Assembly (NCBI GenBank): GCA_026724425.1
Contig: JAIUCV010000009.1
Span: 17,557,294-17,621,293, forward strand
Direction: 5' to 3'
DNA length: 64,000 nucleotides
Source: Erythrophleum ivorense
Taxonomy: Eukaryota; Streptophyta; Magnoliopsida; Fabales; Fabaceae
Shown: one piece after another, positions 38,290 to 48,764 of the stretch
How positions within the stretch are numbered: the first letter of the stretch is position 1
Layout: each line of letters begins with the position of its first letter
The notes under the pieces: model-generated
What the model saw: only the letters and a program-made list of their open reading frames with translations
What the model was told of the DNA's origin: nothing
The model's database searches: none
Program-made: the position numbers and the translations under genes

Positions 38290-39289
38290 TGATATGATAT
38301 CAGTAGGCATGCCCATTGGAGCACAACAAGTTCAAGAAGCCCTCATCCATCAAGAAACCCAAATCATTCAAAAGCATATGATTCAGGTCCAAATGGCTCA
38401 TGAAAGGATGGTCTATGCTCAAGAGGCCCAAATTGTACTAGTATATGTCCAAAAATTTCAAAGAACTCAAGATAATATCTATGTTGGACGTCGGCCTAAG
38501 TTTAGAGCCCAAGATCCATATTTGATCAATTCGAAACATGCTGAATTGAACTTTGGACATGAGATCTCCTTAAAGATGCAAAAGTGGAAGTCCAAGTGGA
38601 AGCCCAATGTTCTAAGAAGGTCCATGCAGCAACTAGAGTTAATGTCTAACATGTTGAAGGCCCAATGTAGTTATACACATACAAGAGGAGTGTCAAGGCC
38701 CAATTGGAGTCCAATTGCAAGAGATTAAGAATCATGTGTTAACCATGTGATTTTTAATGAAGCATGAGTATCCCATGTGACTATTTACAAGAGCTAATTA
38801 GTTTTGACTAGAATTCTTTTTGAATTTCGTTTTTTATTATTATATTATTTTTTTGGACTTGGTCAAGGAGCTTATCTAGGAGATTAAGTTAAAATTAATA
38901 TCCTAATCGTGTTCCTTGATTTTAGGCATCATTTAAAATATTTCTAATCAGATTTTAGAGTTTTAGTTTTATTAGGATTTTAAGTCTTTTAGAAATTTTG
39001 CCTATAGAAGGCCCCCTATTGTACTTTATTTTAAAAAAGATCATGAATGAATGAATTTAAGTATTATTCAATACTTTGTGAGGCTTTTGCTTCTTTGTGT
39101 TCTCTGAGAGTTCACGTAACTTATCAAAGGATTGGTCTTCCTTTGTAGCGTCTTGAGGCTAGGGTTCTAAGAGACAAGTTCTCTTAGGGTCTTTCCTTTG
39201 ACTAACATTCTTGTTTTCTAGTCGATCCCGGGCAAAGTTTTGAATTGTTGAAGGTTCTCTAGGGCATGTTCCTAGTGGGTCTTGCATCA
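38290..39289 (+). mobile_element. F4 solo LTR, exactly 1000 bp
   Basis: Starts TGATATGATATC and ends GTCTTGCATCA, with the perfect duplication GGAAG (38285-38289 and 39290-39294). The interrupted F2 LTR reads through as CCATAGGAAG-CCCC, as in the intact copy near 18040 on the other strand. The right part has a U3-R-U5 character: a TATA-like TATAGAAGG near 39003, a T-rich run, and GATCCCGGGCAAAG before the end, which recalls the LTR ends of some large plant Gypsy elements. It shares no sequence with F1, F2 or F5. A 144-codon open frame (38294-38728) lies in its left half and is discussed separately. Confidence 0.88.
38294..38728 (+). CDS. 144-codon open frame inside the F4 LTR, probably not a gene
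   Basis: The open frame starts 4 bases inside the LTR. The predicted protein is rich in Gln, basic residues and Met (segments such as GAQQVQEALIHQETQIIQKH), with no recognised domain, signal peptide or membrane segment. The composition could suggest a coiled coil but could also come from the purine-rich DNA. LTR U3 regions do not normally encode protein, and there is no second copy here to test conservation. I record it because it is the longest open frame outside the gag-pol gene; I do not assign a function. Confidence 0.2.
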   Translation: MISVGMPIGAQQVQEALIHQETQIIQKHMIQVQMAHERMVYAQEAQIVLVYVQKFQRTQDNIYVGRRPKFRAQDPYLINSKHAELNFGHEISLKMQKWKSKWKPNVLRRSMQQLELMSNMLKAQCSYTHTRGVSRPNWSPIARD

Positions 39290-40552
39290 GGAAGCCCCAG
39301 GACATTTAAATCCCCTCCAGTGGATGTTTTCCAACGTCGGTGGACCTAAACTTTGATGGATCCATTCGGGAAGGTTTTAGCTCCAATTTGAGTGATTCCA
39401 AAGGCATTTTACTAAATTGGAAACCTAAATTTTATAATGAAAAATATAGTTCTCAAAAGGAGCTATAACGAAGGAGAAACAAAAATGCAAAGAACAAAGG
39501 GCAAAATGAGAAATTTTGAAAAAGTCACTTTCCTACCCCTATATATATAGGTGGTGCTGCACTTTCTCCCCTATTCAGAGTCAAAAATTTCTGCCTAATT
39601 TCAGAGGAGAGAGATAGGGTTTTGGGTGCACAAGAGAGGAAGAAGAAGGAGGAAGAAATCAAGCTTAAAGATATGTTTCCGTGGTAGTTTTTCATGCTTT
39701 TCTCCATCCACACCACCTCTTCTTCATTCTCCTTTGTTTCCTTTGATTAAAATGGAGTTTATAAATCTAATTCAAGGGAGAAATTCAAGGGAATTTTCGG
39801 ATTTGAAGAGAGGAGCTTGGAGAAAGCAAGAAAGAGCAAGAAAACTAGGTAATTTCTCTTCCTATGGTTGCTATCCTTAGTTCCTCTTCTTCTCCAATTC
39901 AACACACCCATGGAACCCTAGGAGGAGATGATTTCTAAGGCCATTCTTGAGTCATATATGATGAATGAATATGAGGGGAGGCCTTGGAAAAAATTTAGAA
40001 CCCATAGAAAGTGAGTTAGTGCTTTAGGTTCCATATTATGACCTAAAGAAGCAACATATTGTTAGGCTCTTTGTTTTGATTCTGCGATGACTCCAAGAGG
40101 CTTAAAAGGAGTCAATAATCATATTTGAAAGGAAAGAATGGAGCCTAGAATTCATTTGAGGGGTATTGCTTCATTAGGTGCATTTATGGACCATAATAGG
40201 GTTTATAGAACAACCTAGTGTCTAAGCAAATTGCATGGCCCTAGAATTGAGTCCATAAACCTAATTGGTTTCCATAAATTGTGTCTAGGCCAAGAGAAAA
40301 CATCTCCACAAGTTTGTGTGTATGTGGCAGAAGTAAGGGAGAGAATTTCAAAAGAAAAGTGTGTGATTGTGTGCAAGGTAGCTCTCTCCACCTTCTCTCA
40401 TGCATAGATGTGTATTTAGCTTATCTTAGAATGTGCGTATATGTATTTTCAAGCCATGAAAATTATGCTAGTATGATTTTATATGCCATGATTTCATGAT
40501 AATATATTATATTTTTAAATGATGCTATGATATTTGTTTGAGTTTGCTTGAG

Positions 40553-40745
40553 TGTGGAGAGGCCAAGAACTTTTAACCATAGTGAGGTTGAGCCAAGAAC
40601 CCTTAAGATTGGTTCAGACAAAGCAAAGAGTCTCCCAAAAATAAAGTGGGCTCCCAAGAGTATGGTTGAGTCTAAGAATCTCTTAAAGAATGGGCGAGGC
40701 AAGTTCAAAATCTATAAGAAAAAGTGTGAGGCCAATCCATCCACT
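40553..40745 (+). repeat. ~31-bp minisatellite in F2 LTR
   Basis: About six degenerate units (GAGGCCAAGAAC, GAGCCAAGAACCC, AAAGAGTCTCCCAAAA and so on), aligned with 29550-29730. Confidence 0.75.
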
Positions 40746-42429
40746 TGGTAAGCTCTTGAATATCTTATATGACTTATTCATATGCCAAGTTTGCTTCTTA
40801 AATGTTCATGACTTCCATTATATCCATGCATGCATTTTCAAGACTTGCTTTGCATATATTATGTATGATTGAATGGGAGATGAGCTATTAGGATTCTTTG
40901 AATCTCATTCCCTCCTCTCCAATGATCTCATATGCTAGGTGGACCAAGTGGACAAGGTAATGGAAGCCAACCACCTTGAAGGAAAGAGTTTGACAACAAT
41001 ATGCAAATTTTTTTGTTCTTTAAGACCATAGATATGTCAAATGATGTAATCCATTGATGTATATAGCCTATGACCTCTTAGACATGTGTAATTATGATAA
41101 TATATGATGTATAAATGTATGGATATGATATGTAAACTCTAAAATGTAGTTTGGATATATAATGCCAAGATATGCTTCTTGAAAGTTTGATGAAAATGTG
41201 CATGTCAGGATGAAATGGCCAAAATGAGATGCATGAGGTTTAGGACCATTTGGGCAGCTCACACAAGTCTTAAATATGCTTTTAGACTTGCTCAAAAGGT
41301 GCCAAACCCTAAGGAAAGCCATTTGGTTGCTTTGGCACCTCATATGGACCCAAAATTGACCATAATGGAACCCTATATCACTTTTTAGCCAAATGAGCTC
41401 TTCTTGATCTGAGACTTGGCATGCTACTAGAGCTTGTTGAGATATTTTTAAGAAGATATTTTTAAGAAGATAAAGACCATAATTTTTGAAAGTCTACAGA
41501 ATATTTGATGAATTTTCAAAGTTGGCAATTTTTCTGGTTTTGGTCTGATGTACTATTCATTTGGTCCAAAAATAAAATCGATCACACAGGGCTCAAATGA
41601 TATCCAATTGCCACAAAATTTTATATAGAGAAACTAAACATTTCCAATGACTTATACCAACTAGAAGCACCTCATTTGGAGGTCTAGAGAGGGAAATATG
41701 AATTTTTAAAAAATTCTGTCCAGTATCAGGGTTTTACCCGACCTGAGTTGCTGTTCTATTAAATTCCAAGGTCTGGGCTATCTGAGCTGGTCTATAAATA
41801 TTTTTCCCCTCTATCTCACATCCACAGATTTTCATATTAGTATCATTTGCATAGATTAGATTTTTTTGAAATTAATTGGACATTTTCAAAATTTGCTGCA
41901 AAAATTCATGACAGCACCAGGAGGCAGTTTAACCTCTGAATTTTTTCGGATGTCAAACGTCCTATGTAATGGATATCATGGTTTAGACATATTTTTAGTA
42001 TGATTTAGACATCCATAGCTTTCTATAATGGCCAAGAATGAATGATTTCCATTTTTCTAGAATTAGTTATGATTTTCCAAAATTGGGTCAGAAATGAGCA
42101 AAATTCAAGTTGAAATTCAATATGCCTATTTTAAGTTTTCCTTTGAGTTCCATGAGTTATGGGCTACATTTTATGATCTAAATGAGTTATATTCATGTAA
42201 TTAAATATGAGAATGGGTTGTATGAGCTCACATGGTCCACGTGACACCAGATGAAATTTTTTATACACGACGTAGCGCAATTAAATGCCTTATTTTAATG
42301 GACTTTTCTTACTTCCCCTCATATAATGCACTATATGAGCATGCAAATGTGATAAATATAAGCTAGAATTTATGTTGTTACAAGCACCAATGTGTTTCCT
42401 TGAATGACCTTGGTTGTGGAAGTAGCTCA

Positions 42430-42615
42430 TAAAGGTGAGGTGATGCCAAAAGTTCCTTAATAAAGGCGAGGAGATGCCAAAAGTCTCATAGCATAGGTTA
42501 GACGAGGCCAAAAGTCTCTTGGAAGGGTGAGGCCAAGTCAAAAGTCCTTAGGCCAAGGGTGAGGCAAATCCAAAAGTCCTAGAAATGAGGTGAGGCAAAA
42601 CCAAAAGTCCTTAGA
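42430..42615 (+). repeat. ~31-bp minisatellite in F2 LTR, best preserved
   Basis: Six units of GGTGAGG..(A)AGCCAAAAGTCC(T/C)T with little divergence, starting near 42434. This is the clearest copy of the array. Confidence 0.85.
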
Positions 42616-44074
42616 GCGTGTTCTTGGCTTGAATGTGAATAAGTGGCATAGAAATTATGACCTTGCATACTTTATGGTTGTTAAACCTTCCATACATATG
42701 CTTTGATATGTGTATACCATGAATGTGTGTGTGAATGGTTGTATGAGCTATTGAAATTCTAGGAATCTCATCCCCTTCCCTTCCTCATCTTAAAATGTCT
42801 AAGTGGCACACAAGAAGGTAGAAATGCAAGCCAAAGGCTTTAAAAGACTATATTTGAACCATTATGTAGCTTACTTTGTAATTGAATGGCAAAGTGATTA
42901 TGTATATGTTATTTTTGAGGTGTAATACCATGAACAATTGTAATATGATGTATAAATCTTGTATGGACCACATGTGGCATGAAATCAATGCAAATGTGGG
43001 ATTTAGCTTCTTAAATGGCTTATGTATATAGTGTATTCTTGGATATGGAATGGTCAAATTGAGATGTATGAGGTTTGGGACCATTTGGCCAGTTCACACA
43101 AGTCATATCTATACTTTTAAACTTGCCCAAGAGGTACCAAACATTAAAGAAGGCCTATTTGGACAAAGTTGGCACCTCATATGGAGCAAAAATGGCCATT
43201 TTGGTGAGCTATACCACTTTTTATCCAACTGAGCTCTTCTTGGTCTAAAATTTGGCATGCATCTAGAGCTTATTGAGATCTTTTTGGAAAGCTAAAGTGA
43301 GTATTATTTGGAGGTCTACAAGATATTTGGTAAATTTTGAAGGTTCTATCCAGTACCAGGTGCTCAGTCAGACCCATGTTATTATTTGATTGATTTTCAG
43401 GGTTTAAATGCTATTAGAATGGTCTATAACTATTTTTTTCCTCTAATTAACATCTATAGCTTTCCAAATTTGTATAGATTACATGGACTAGATTTTTTTA
43501 GAATTAATTATGAATTTTCAAAGCTTATATCAGTAATCTATATCAGTATCAGAGTGCAGCTGGACCTTCCTGCCTTTTCTATTATCAAACATGGTCCAGA
43601 TGGGATTTTCGTGGCTGGAAATTATTTTTAATGGAAATTTGACATCTAGAGATTTATAGAAAGCTATGGTTTGTATGATTTCAATTTTCTTACATTTAGT
43701 TATGATTTTTCAAGTGTAAGAATTATTTTTAGTGGAAAGTTAACATCCAGAGATTTCTAGAAAGCTATGGTTTGTATGATTTCTATCACTGTACAACCAC
43801 GATGAATGAAGAGAATTTTGAGATTTTTGACCCTTGATCCGTAGTTTGTATTAAGTTTTGAGATTGTTATGATTTGTATGAAAGGAAAATAATTAGAGAA
43901 TGTTATTGGTGAGTTCATGAGGTCCTAAAGACGTTAAATGAAAAACTTATCCGCTATGCAACGCAATTTAATTCATTATTTTAATACATTTTCTTGGGAT
44001 TTCTTTGAAGAATTGTATAATCCCACTTGCACATAAGAGGATCAATGTTAGAAATAATATGGTATTACACTCTT

Positions 44075-44164
44075 AATTTTATTTGGCCTTAAATTTATCT
44101 ATTTAGGGGACTTCCTTTTATATCTTGTTAGTTTCGGATGTGTATGGAGGAATTGGATGTTACA
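44075..44164 (-). repeat. F2 3' LTR, 5'-terminal stub
   Basis: Ninety bases reading TGTAACATCCAATTCCTCC... on the minus strand, equivalent to the first bases of the F2 LTR at 10875. It completes the 3' LTR of the underlying element. Confidence 0.85.
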
Positions 44165-44180
44165 TTTCTTCCTCCTTAAG
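44165..44180 (-). other. Polypurine tract of the F2 element
   Basis: Reads CTTAAGGAGGAAGAAA on the minus strand, directly before TGTAAC of the 3' LTR. Confidence 0.8.
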
Positions 44181-45444
44181 TAAATTTTGTCCTCAAAATT
44201 TAGGGGTATAACCTCACCTAGCTTGTCTCATATTCTCATTAACTGGCCCTTTCTTTCCCTTCTTCCTAGCTATATTTACCTCTTTTTAGAGACTAGGCTC
44301 TTTAAAATTTCTTTCTGTCAGGGAATTAATGTTTCTAGTTTACTGTATCTGATTCTCTTTCTCTGTGTCATTGCTACAGAGCATATGACTTGCTCTTATC
44401 ATAAGGGAAAGTAACTTCTGACACTGAATATACTTTTATAACTCTGACCTATTTCCTATGAAAGCTTACTATTTCACATCGGATTTGTCCTAACCCGTTC
44501 ATAAAGGTTAACTTTCCTGTTTAGTGGACTTACTTGCATATGCCTTGGGAGATAACTTACTTAGTATTAAATATCCCTTATCATCTCCTAATGTCATTCT
44601 ATAAAGTTTCATTATCCTTTTCTAGTCATTAGCAGCCATTAGAGACATCTATTTACTTACTTAACTTTCTTACTTAAGCGTTCAATTCACTATTTAGCTT
44701 TACTCTTTTTCTCATTAGCTCATCCCATAGTCATAGTTCATAGTTCTTTCCATCATAGGCCTCATACTCTAGCCACTTGCTGGGATCATAGCTCCTTTAA
44801 GGAGTTTCTATTCTTAACTGTTCTAGTTTCATTACTCACTATTATACTTGCCTCTTTAGGATTGAACTTTTCTTTATTCCTTTTACTTACTTGAGAGTGA
44901 GTATTATGCAGCCTTTCATCTTAACGACTGACTAACATAACTCTTTAACCTTTTGTACTAACATTGAAGAGCAACTACCACTAACTAATGCTAAATACTT
45001 GTGGGATGCTAACTTTTTTTATGGTCTTAGCTGCTGGAGACATGGTCTACCATTTATCCCATCATAAAGAGCTACACTTGACCCCTTTCTAATTACATAA
45101 CTCTGGCAGTAGTAATCTCTCTATCCTTCAGTCAGGTTTGATATCTGCTAGGTAGTGGTTCATCTAATTATAACTCTAGAAAGCTACTTTCTAGCTTTCC
45201 TCATCCCATATACTAAGCTCATCTATCAAAGAGGTCTAATCAGTGGTCTAACTATCTGAGTATAGCCCTAATGTCTCTGGTGGCAATAGTCTACCAGACT
45301 TAGGAGGTCTCTAGTCTTTGAAATGAAAACTATCTGAAACTGTATTGGTCTCTAAGACTAACTTATCTATAAAAGCCATCTTAGGTCATCATCTCCTTAG
45401 AGAACTGTTGTGCTGTAATAGTAGGCTCTTTGTAATTATGTGGG

Positions 45445-45540
45445 ATCTATTACGACCCTTAGGCCTACTGCAACCTCTCAGAGCCCGACTAGGGTCTACT
45501 ACAACCCACTAGACTATACTAGGATCTACTACGATCCATC
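45445..45540. repeat. Four degenerate GGATCTACTACGATCC-type units in the F2 internal region
   Basis: GGGATCTATTACGACCC, GGCCTACTGCAACCTC, GGGTCTACTACAACCC and GGATCTACTACGATCC follow one another with short spacers. The last is nearly its own reverse complement at the ends (GGATC...GATCC). Confidence 0.6.
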
Positions 45541-48500
45541 TCTTGGAGATTTCAAATCCTAAGATTACTATATTTGTAAATGAAACACATGCTCACTAAG
45601 TCTAACAACCATTGCCCATAATCTCTAAGGCTAAATTCATATATCTGTTATGCTCTTTATGTGAAGTGGGTTCTATATTATTTGCTTCTCTACTGATTCC
45701 ATCATAATAATACTTAGGAGTAACTTGGGAGTATTCTGACTTTCACTTACTACTCCTTATGGGATCCTCAGGTTCTTACTTCAAGCCTTTTCACTCAAGC
45801 TCCTTTTCTTTCTATACTCTTGCTAGCTTACTTTACGTTACCTACACTTATTTTGATTTTCCTTTCATATCTTGCCATTTCTGATTATGCCCTAATTTTG
45901 CTTTCAAGTCTTTTAGCACCAGGGCATCTTACACATTAAGTGTGCCTAACGTCTTTTGTAGGATAGAGATCATACACTAGTCCTTTTTCATTTCATTTAG
46001 TTATATCATAAAGGATTCATTCTACACATACTGAACTCGTGCTATCTGACTTTTAACCTTCTAATATTGTTAGCTCCTTCCCTTTTTCATCATTGTTCTT
46101 TATTGAAAATTCTTTTCTGCATACTTTTCTTTATAGTTCTAGCATCACTGGAATCCCTTAACTTCTCTTTCTTTGGCTTATCTCTTTATCTCATACAACA
46201 CTCGGGAAATAGGGGACTCTTTCTCTAATTTCTTACGTCATTCACTGTTCTATCTCGAGTTCACTTATGTTGCCAATCTCTCTCCATCTAGGGCATTATA
46301 TCAGGCTTGATGGACATCCATACCAAGGACAACAGTGCTTATTCAAGCACTTTTATTTAACTATTCTCAATTTACTATGTCCTCGGCTTTGAAATCATCA
46401 CATACTCTCTCTTTTGCTTTTATGATCCCTTTACTCATATGAAAGGTTCATCTATTACTCTTGTATTCCTTTGCTATTTTTCTGCTTCTCTATCCTCAAG
46501 AGCATTTTTATTCCTCCTAGGTTCATCTCTACTTGCTCACTTTCTATAAAATGGGGAAGGTCTAATTCCTCTTATTCTCTAGTTTTATTTTTAACTAAAT
46601 CGTCCTTCTATAAGAAATTTTTATTTCATGTGAACCTTGGAGCTTATCTTTTCTAAAGCTTTTGGCTTATATTTCCTCTCTGTATAATACTGGACCTTAC
46701 CTTTTCAAGTGGTTTTTGACTTTCTCTAGCTTCCCTAAGAGCATTGAGGCACTAGCCACTTGCCTCAGCTCATTATTACATTCTAATTAAAGCTAGGTTT
46801 CCTTTAGGAGCATAGTCTACAAATTCTTGGGTTTTACTGACCCAATTCAAGTTACACACTCTTAATGTCTTAAATTTACATTACTGTTAACTTTATGCTC
46901 CACTCAATGCTCTTACTACTCATGTGCTTTTACATTACATCAGTCTCATATCAGGGAAGCTCATCTGGTTAATTGCTCGACCCTTACGTGTTTACTCTTG
47001 CTATGCTCATTTTATTAACTTTCATTTAGTCACTACAAAAGCGAGGACATCTCTTTGTGTATGCTAGCTTCTTAACTCTTCCTCGCTTTCCTAATCTCTA
47101 TACTTACTAATTAGGGGTCTATCCTTCAAGGACTTTTGCTAACCACTATTAGGTGGTCCCTCATCTCATTACCGTCTTATTTTCCTCTCATCAGCCCCAA
47201 GGAGAATCTTCATTTAATCTTCCTTCTGAATTATTTTCTCTTTAGATAGAGGTTCTCTTTTCTACTTCTTTCTCCTTGCCTGGGAACTCCACATGTTGTT
47301 TCTCTTAGGCTTTAGCTTATGCTCAGCCCAAGACATTTATCTCACTAAGGTCGTCACTCATTTGGAGTCTAGATAGCTCACCCAGACTCACTATAAACTG
47401 TTACCAGACTTTCATAAATTTTCTTTTCTTTCTTCTCTAAATTTATGGCCCTGGGCTATTCATATTCGTTTCTAGGTATCACCTATAAGGTATACCCTTC
47501 TCGTGTACTCACTACATTCTTCAATGTTGTTAGCCTTACATCATGTCAATTGAAAGGCTATAATAATATCCTGTCAATAGGGTCTAGGATCTTGTCAACA
47601 AAATCTCGTATACTACATTGTGAAATTCAAGACCCTGTCTATAAGATTTTTTTGATAGTATAAACAAGGCCTTAAGCTTATTATATTAACTGTCATTTAC
47701 TATCACATAGGGTAGCATCCTAGGTTGGAGTCAACACCTTGTGGTAGGTCTCTATAACCTTACTACTCATGTATGTAATATTCTAGCTCTAGTTACTACT
47801 CAATCTCAAACATTCTCGGGCTAGGTCATAAACTATGCTAATCGCTTTTTCAATCTCATACAGTAAGCTGCTGCTTATTTATCACTTAATGATTCTTTGT
47901 GTCTACTAATAGGTCATTTCTTCTCTCTTTACTTTATTCATATTAGGGGTCTTAACTCTCTATGCTCTGATTGATCCCATAGCAAATCATTTCTCATATT
48001 AACATGAATATGACTAACAAGGCATTTTGAATGGCAATACACTCCATCATCACTGATTACTTCCTTTCTAGCTATATGGCTTGAGCCTCAAAGTCTCAGA
48101 ATTCAATCCACCCTCAAGACTAGAAGGTTCTACCTCTTACTTTATTTAGTTATAGCCAAATGGTATCGTTGGGCTACCAGGGCTCTTATGGAGTGTTGCC
48201 TATAGACTCTAGCCTCTGGCTTGAAGGGATAGCTTTCTAAGCTCTCTAATTCATTTAGGCATCAGGGGTGTCGTGGTTGGGGTGAGTAACTCTTTCTCAT
48301 TCCCCTCTAAACTGATCTTGTGCAATAGTAGTTTCACTTCATACTGTGTTGCATTACTACCTGTCTCTACATCAGGCAAAACATCTTAGAATGATATAAG
48401 TATGGTAATCAAGGGAGGATTAGGCCTCTGATAATCTCTCTGAGCAAGCCCCTCTAGCAGCTACATACTAATCTCTTACTGCTAGCGCATACAGCTTGCT

Positions 48501-48747
48501 ACTGATCCCGACAAGCTACCATAACTCACAGAGCTCTAGCCATAGGATAACTTAACTTTGCTCTTGAAACTCTAAAGGCCCACCTCTCCTAGTGTCCACT
48601 AACTCATATGATACCATTTCACATCTCACTTAACATAAACATACATACATGCCACACTTTAGCACCCAAAATGTCTTGTAATACCATAAACATATCCATA
48701 ATATAACATCCTTAAGCCATATACAACCCTAGAAGGCTTGGAACTTT

Positions 48748-48760
48748 GCTCTGATACTAA
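48748..48760 (-). other. Primer-binding site of the F2 element
   Basis: Reads TTAGTATCAGAGC on the minus strand, four bases after the LTR end at 48765. It is identical to the F1 primer site and complementary to initiator Met-tRNA with one mismatch. Confidence 0.85.
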
Positions 48761-48764
48761 TAAA

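Larger units (their letters stand above)
37986..42382 (+). mobile_element. Inner F2-family solo LTR, split by an F4 solo LTR
   Basis: Pieces 37986-38289 and 39295-42382, about 3.4 kb net. It starts TATAATGTCTGATTTTCG (TG changed to TA) and ends TGTTGTTACA. The flanks AGTAC (37981-37985) and AGCAC (42383-42387) differ by one transition, so the target duplication has aged. It inserted in the same orientation as its F2 host, so this is an F2 LTR in an F2 LTR in an F2 LTR. The frames at 39525-41343 are LTR sequence. Confidence 0.85.
36168..44069 (+). mobile_element. Outer F2-family solo LTR, split by a second F2 solo LTR
   Basis: Pieces 36168-37985 and 42388-44069, about 3.5 kb net. It starts TGTAATGAACATAATCTCC and ends GGTATTACA. 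The perfect duplication CTCTT (36163-36167 and 44070-44074) shows insertion into the opposite-strand F2 3' LTR, and the host reads through as AATTTT-CTCTT-AATTTT. The right piece starts inside the minisatellite region (42430-42615). Confidence 0.9.
44165..48764 (-). mobile_element. F2 internal region, no recognisable gag or pol
   Basis: About 4.6 kb between polypurine tract and primer site, close to the 4.8 kb of the F1 internal region. Yet I find none of the motifs that are easy to see in F1 and F2b (zinc knuckle, DSG, FIDD, SDTSKKG, MGLPRTS, chromodomain), and no open frame longer than 75 codons on either strand (44187-44414 +, 46471-46656 + and 47445-47663 + are the longest and carry no signature). 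The sequence just before the polypurine tract, AAATTTTGAGGACAAAATTT on the minus strand, is the usual non-coding tail of Gypsy elements. Either this is a non-autonomous element or a coding region mutated beyond recognition by eye. Confidence 0.65.

Noticed and set aside
44187..44414. 75-codon frame near the F2 polypurine tract
   Set aside because: Antisense to the element, no signature and no conservation evidence.
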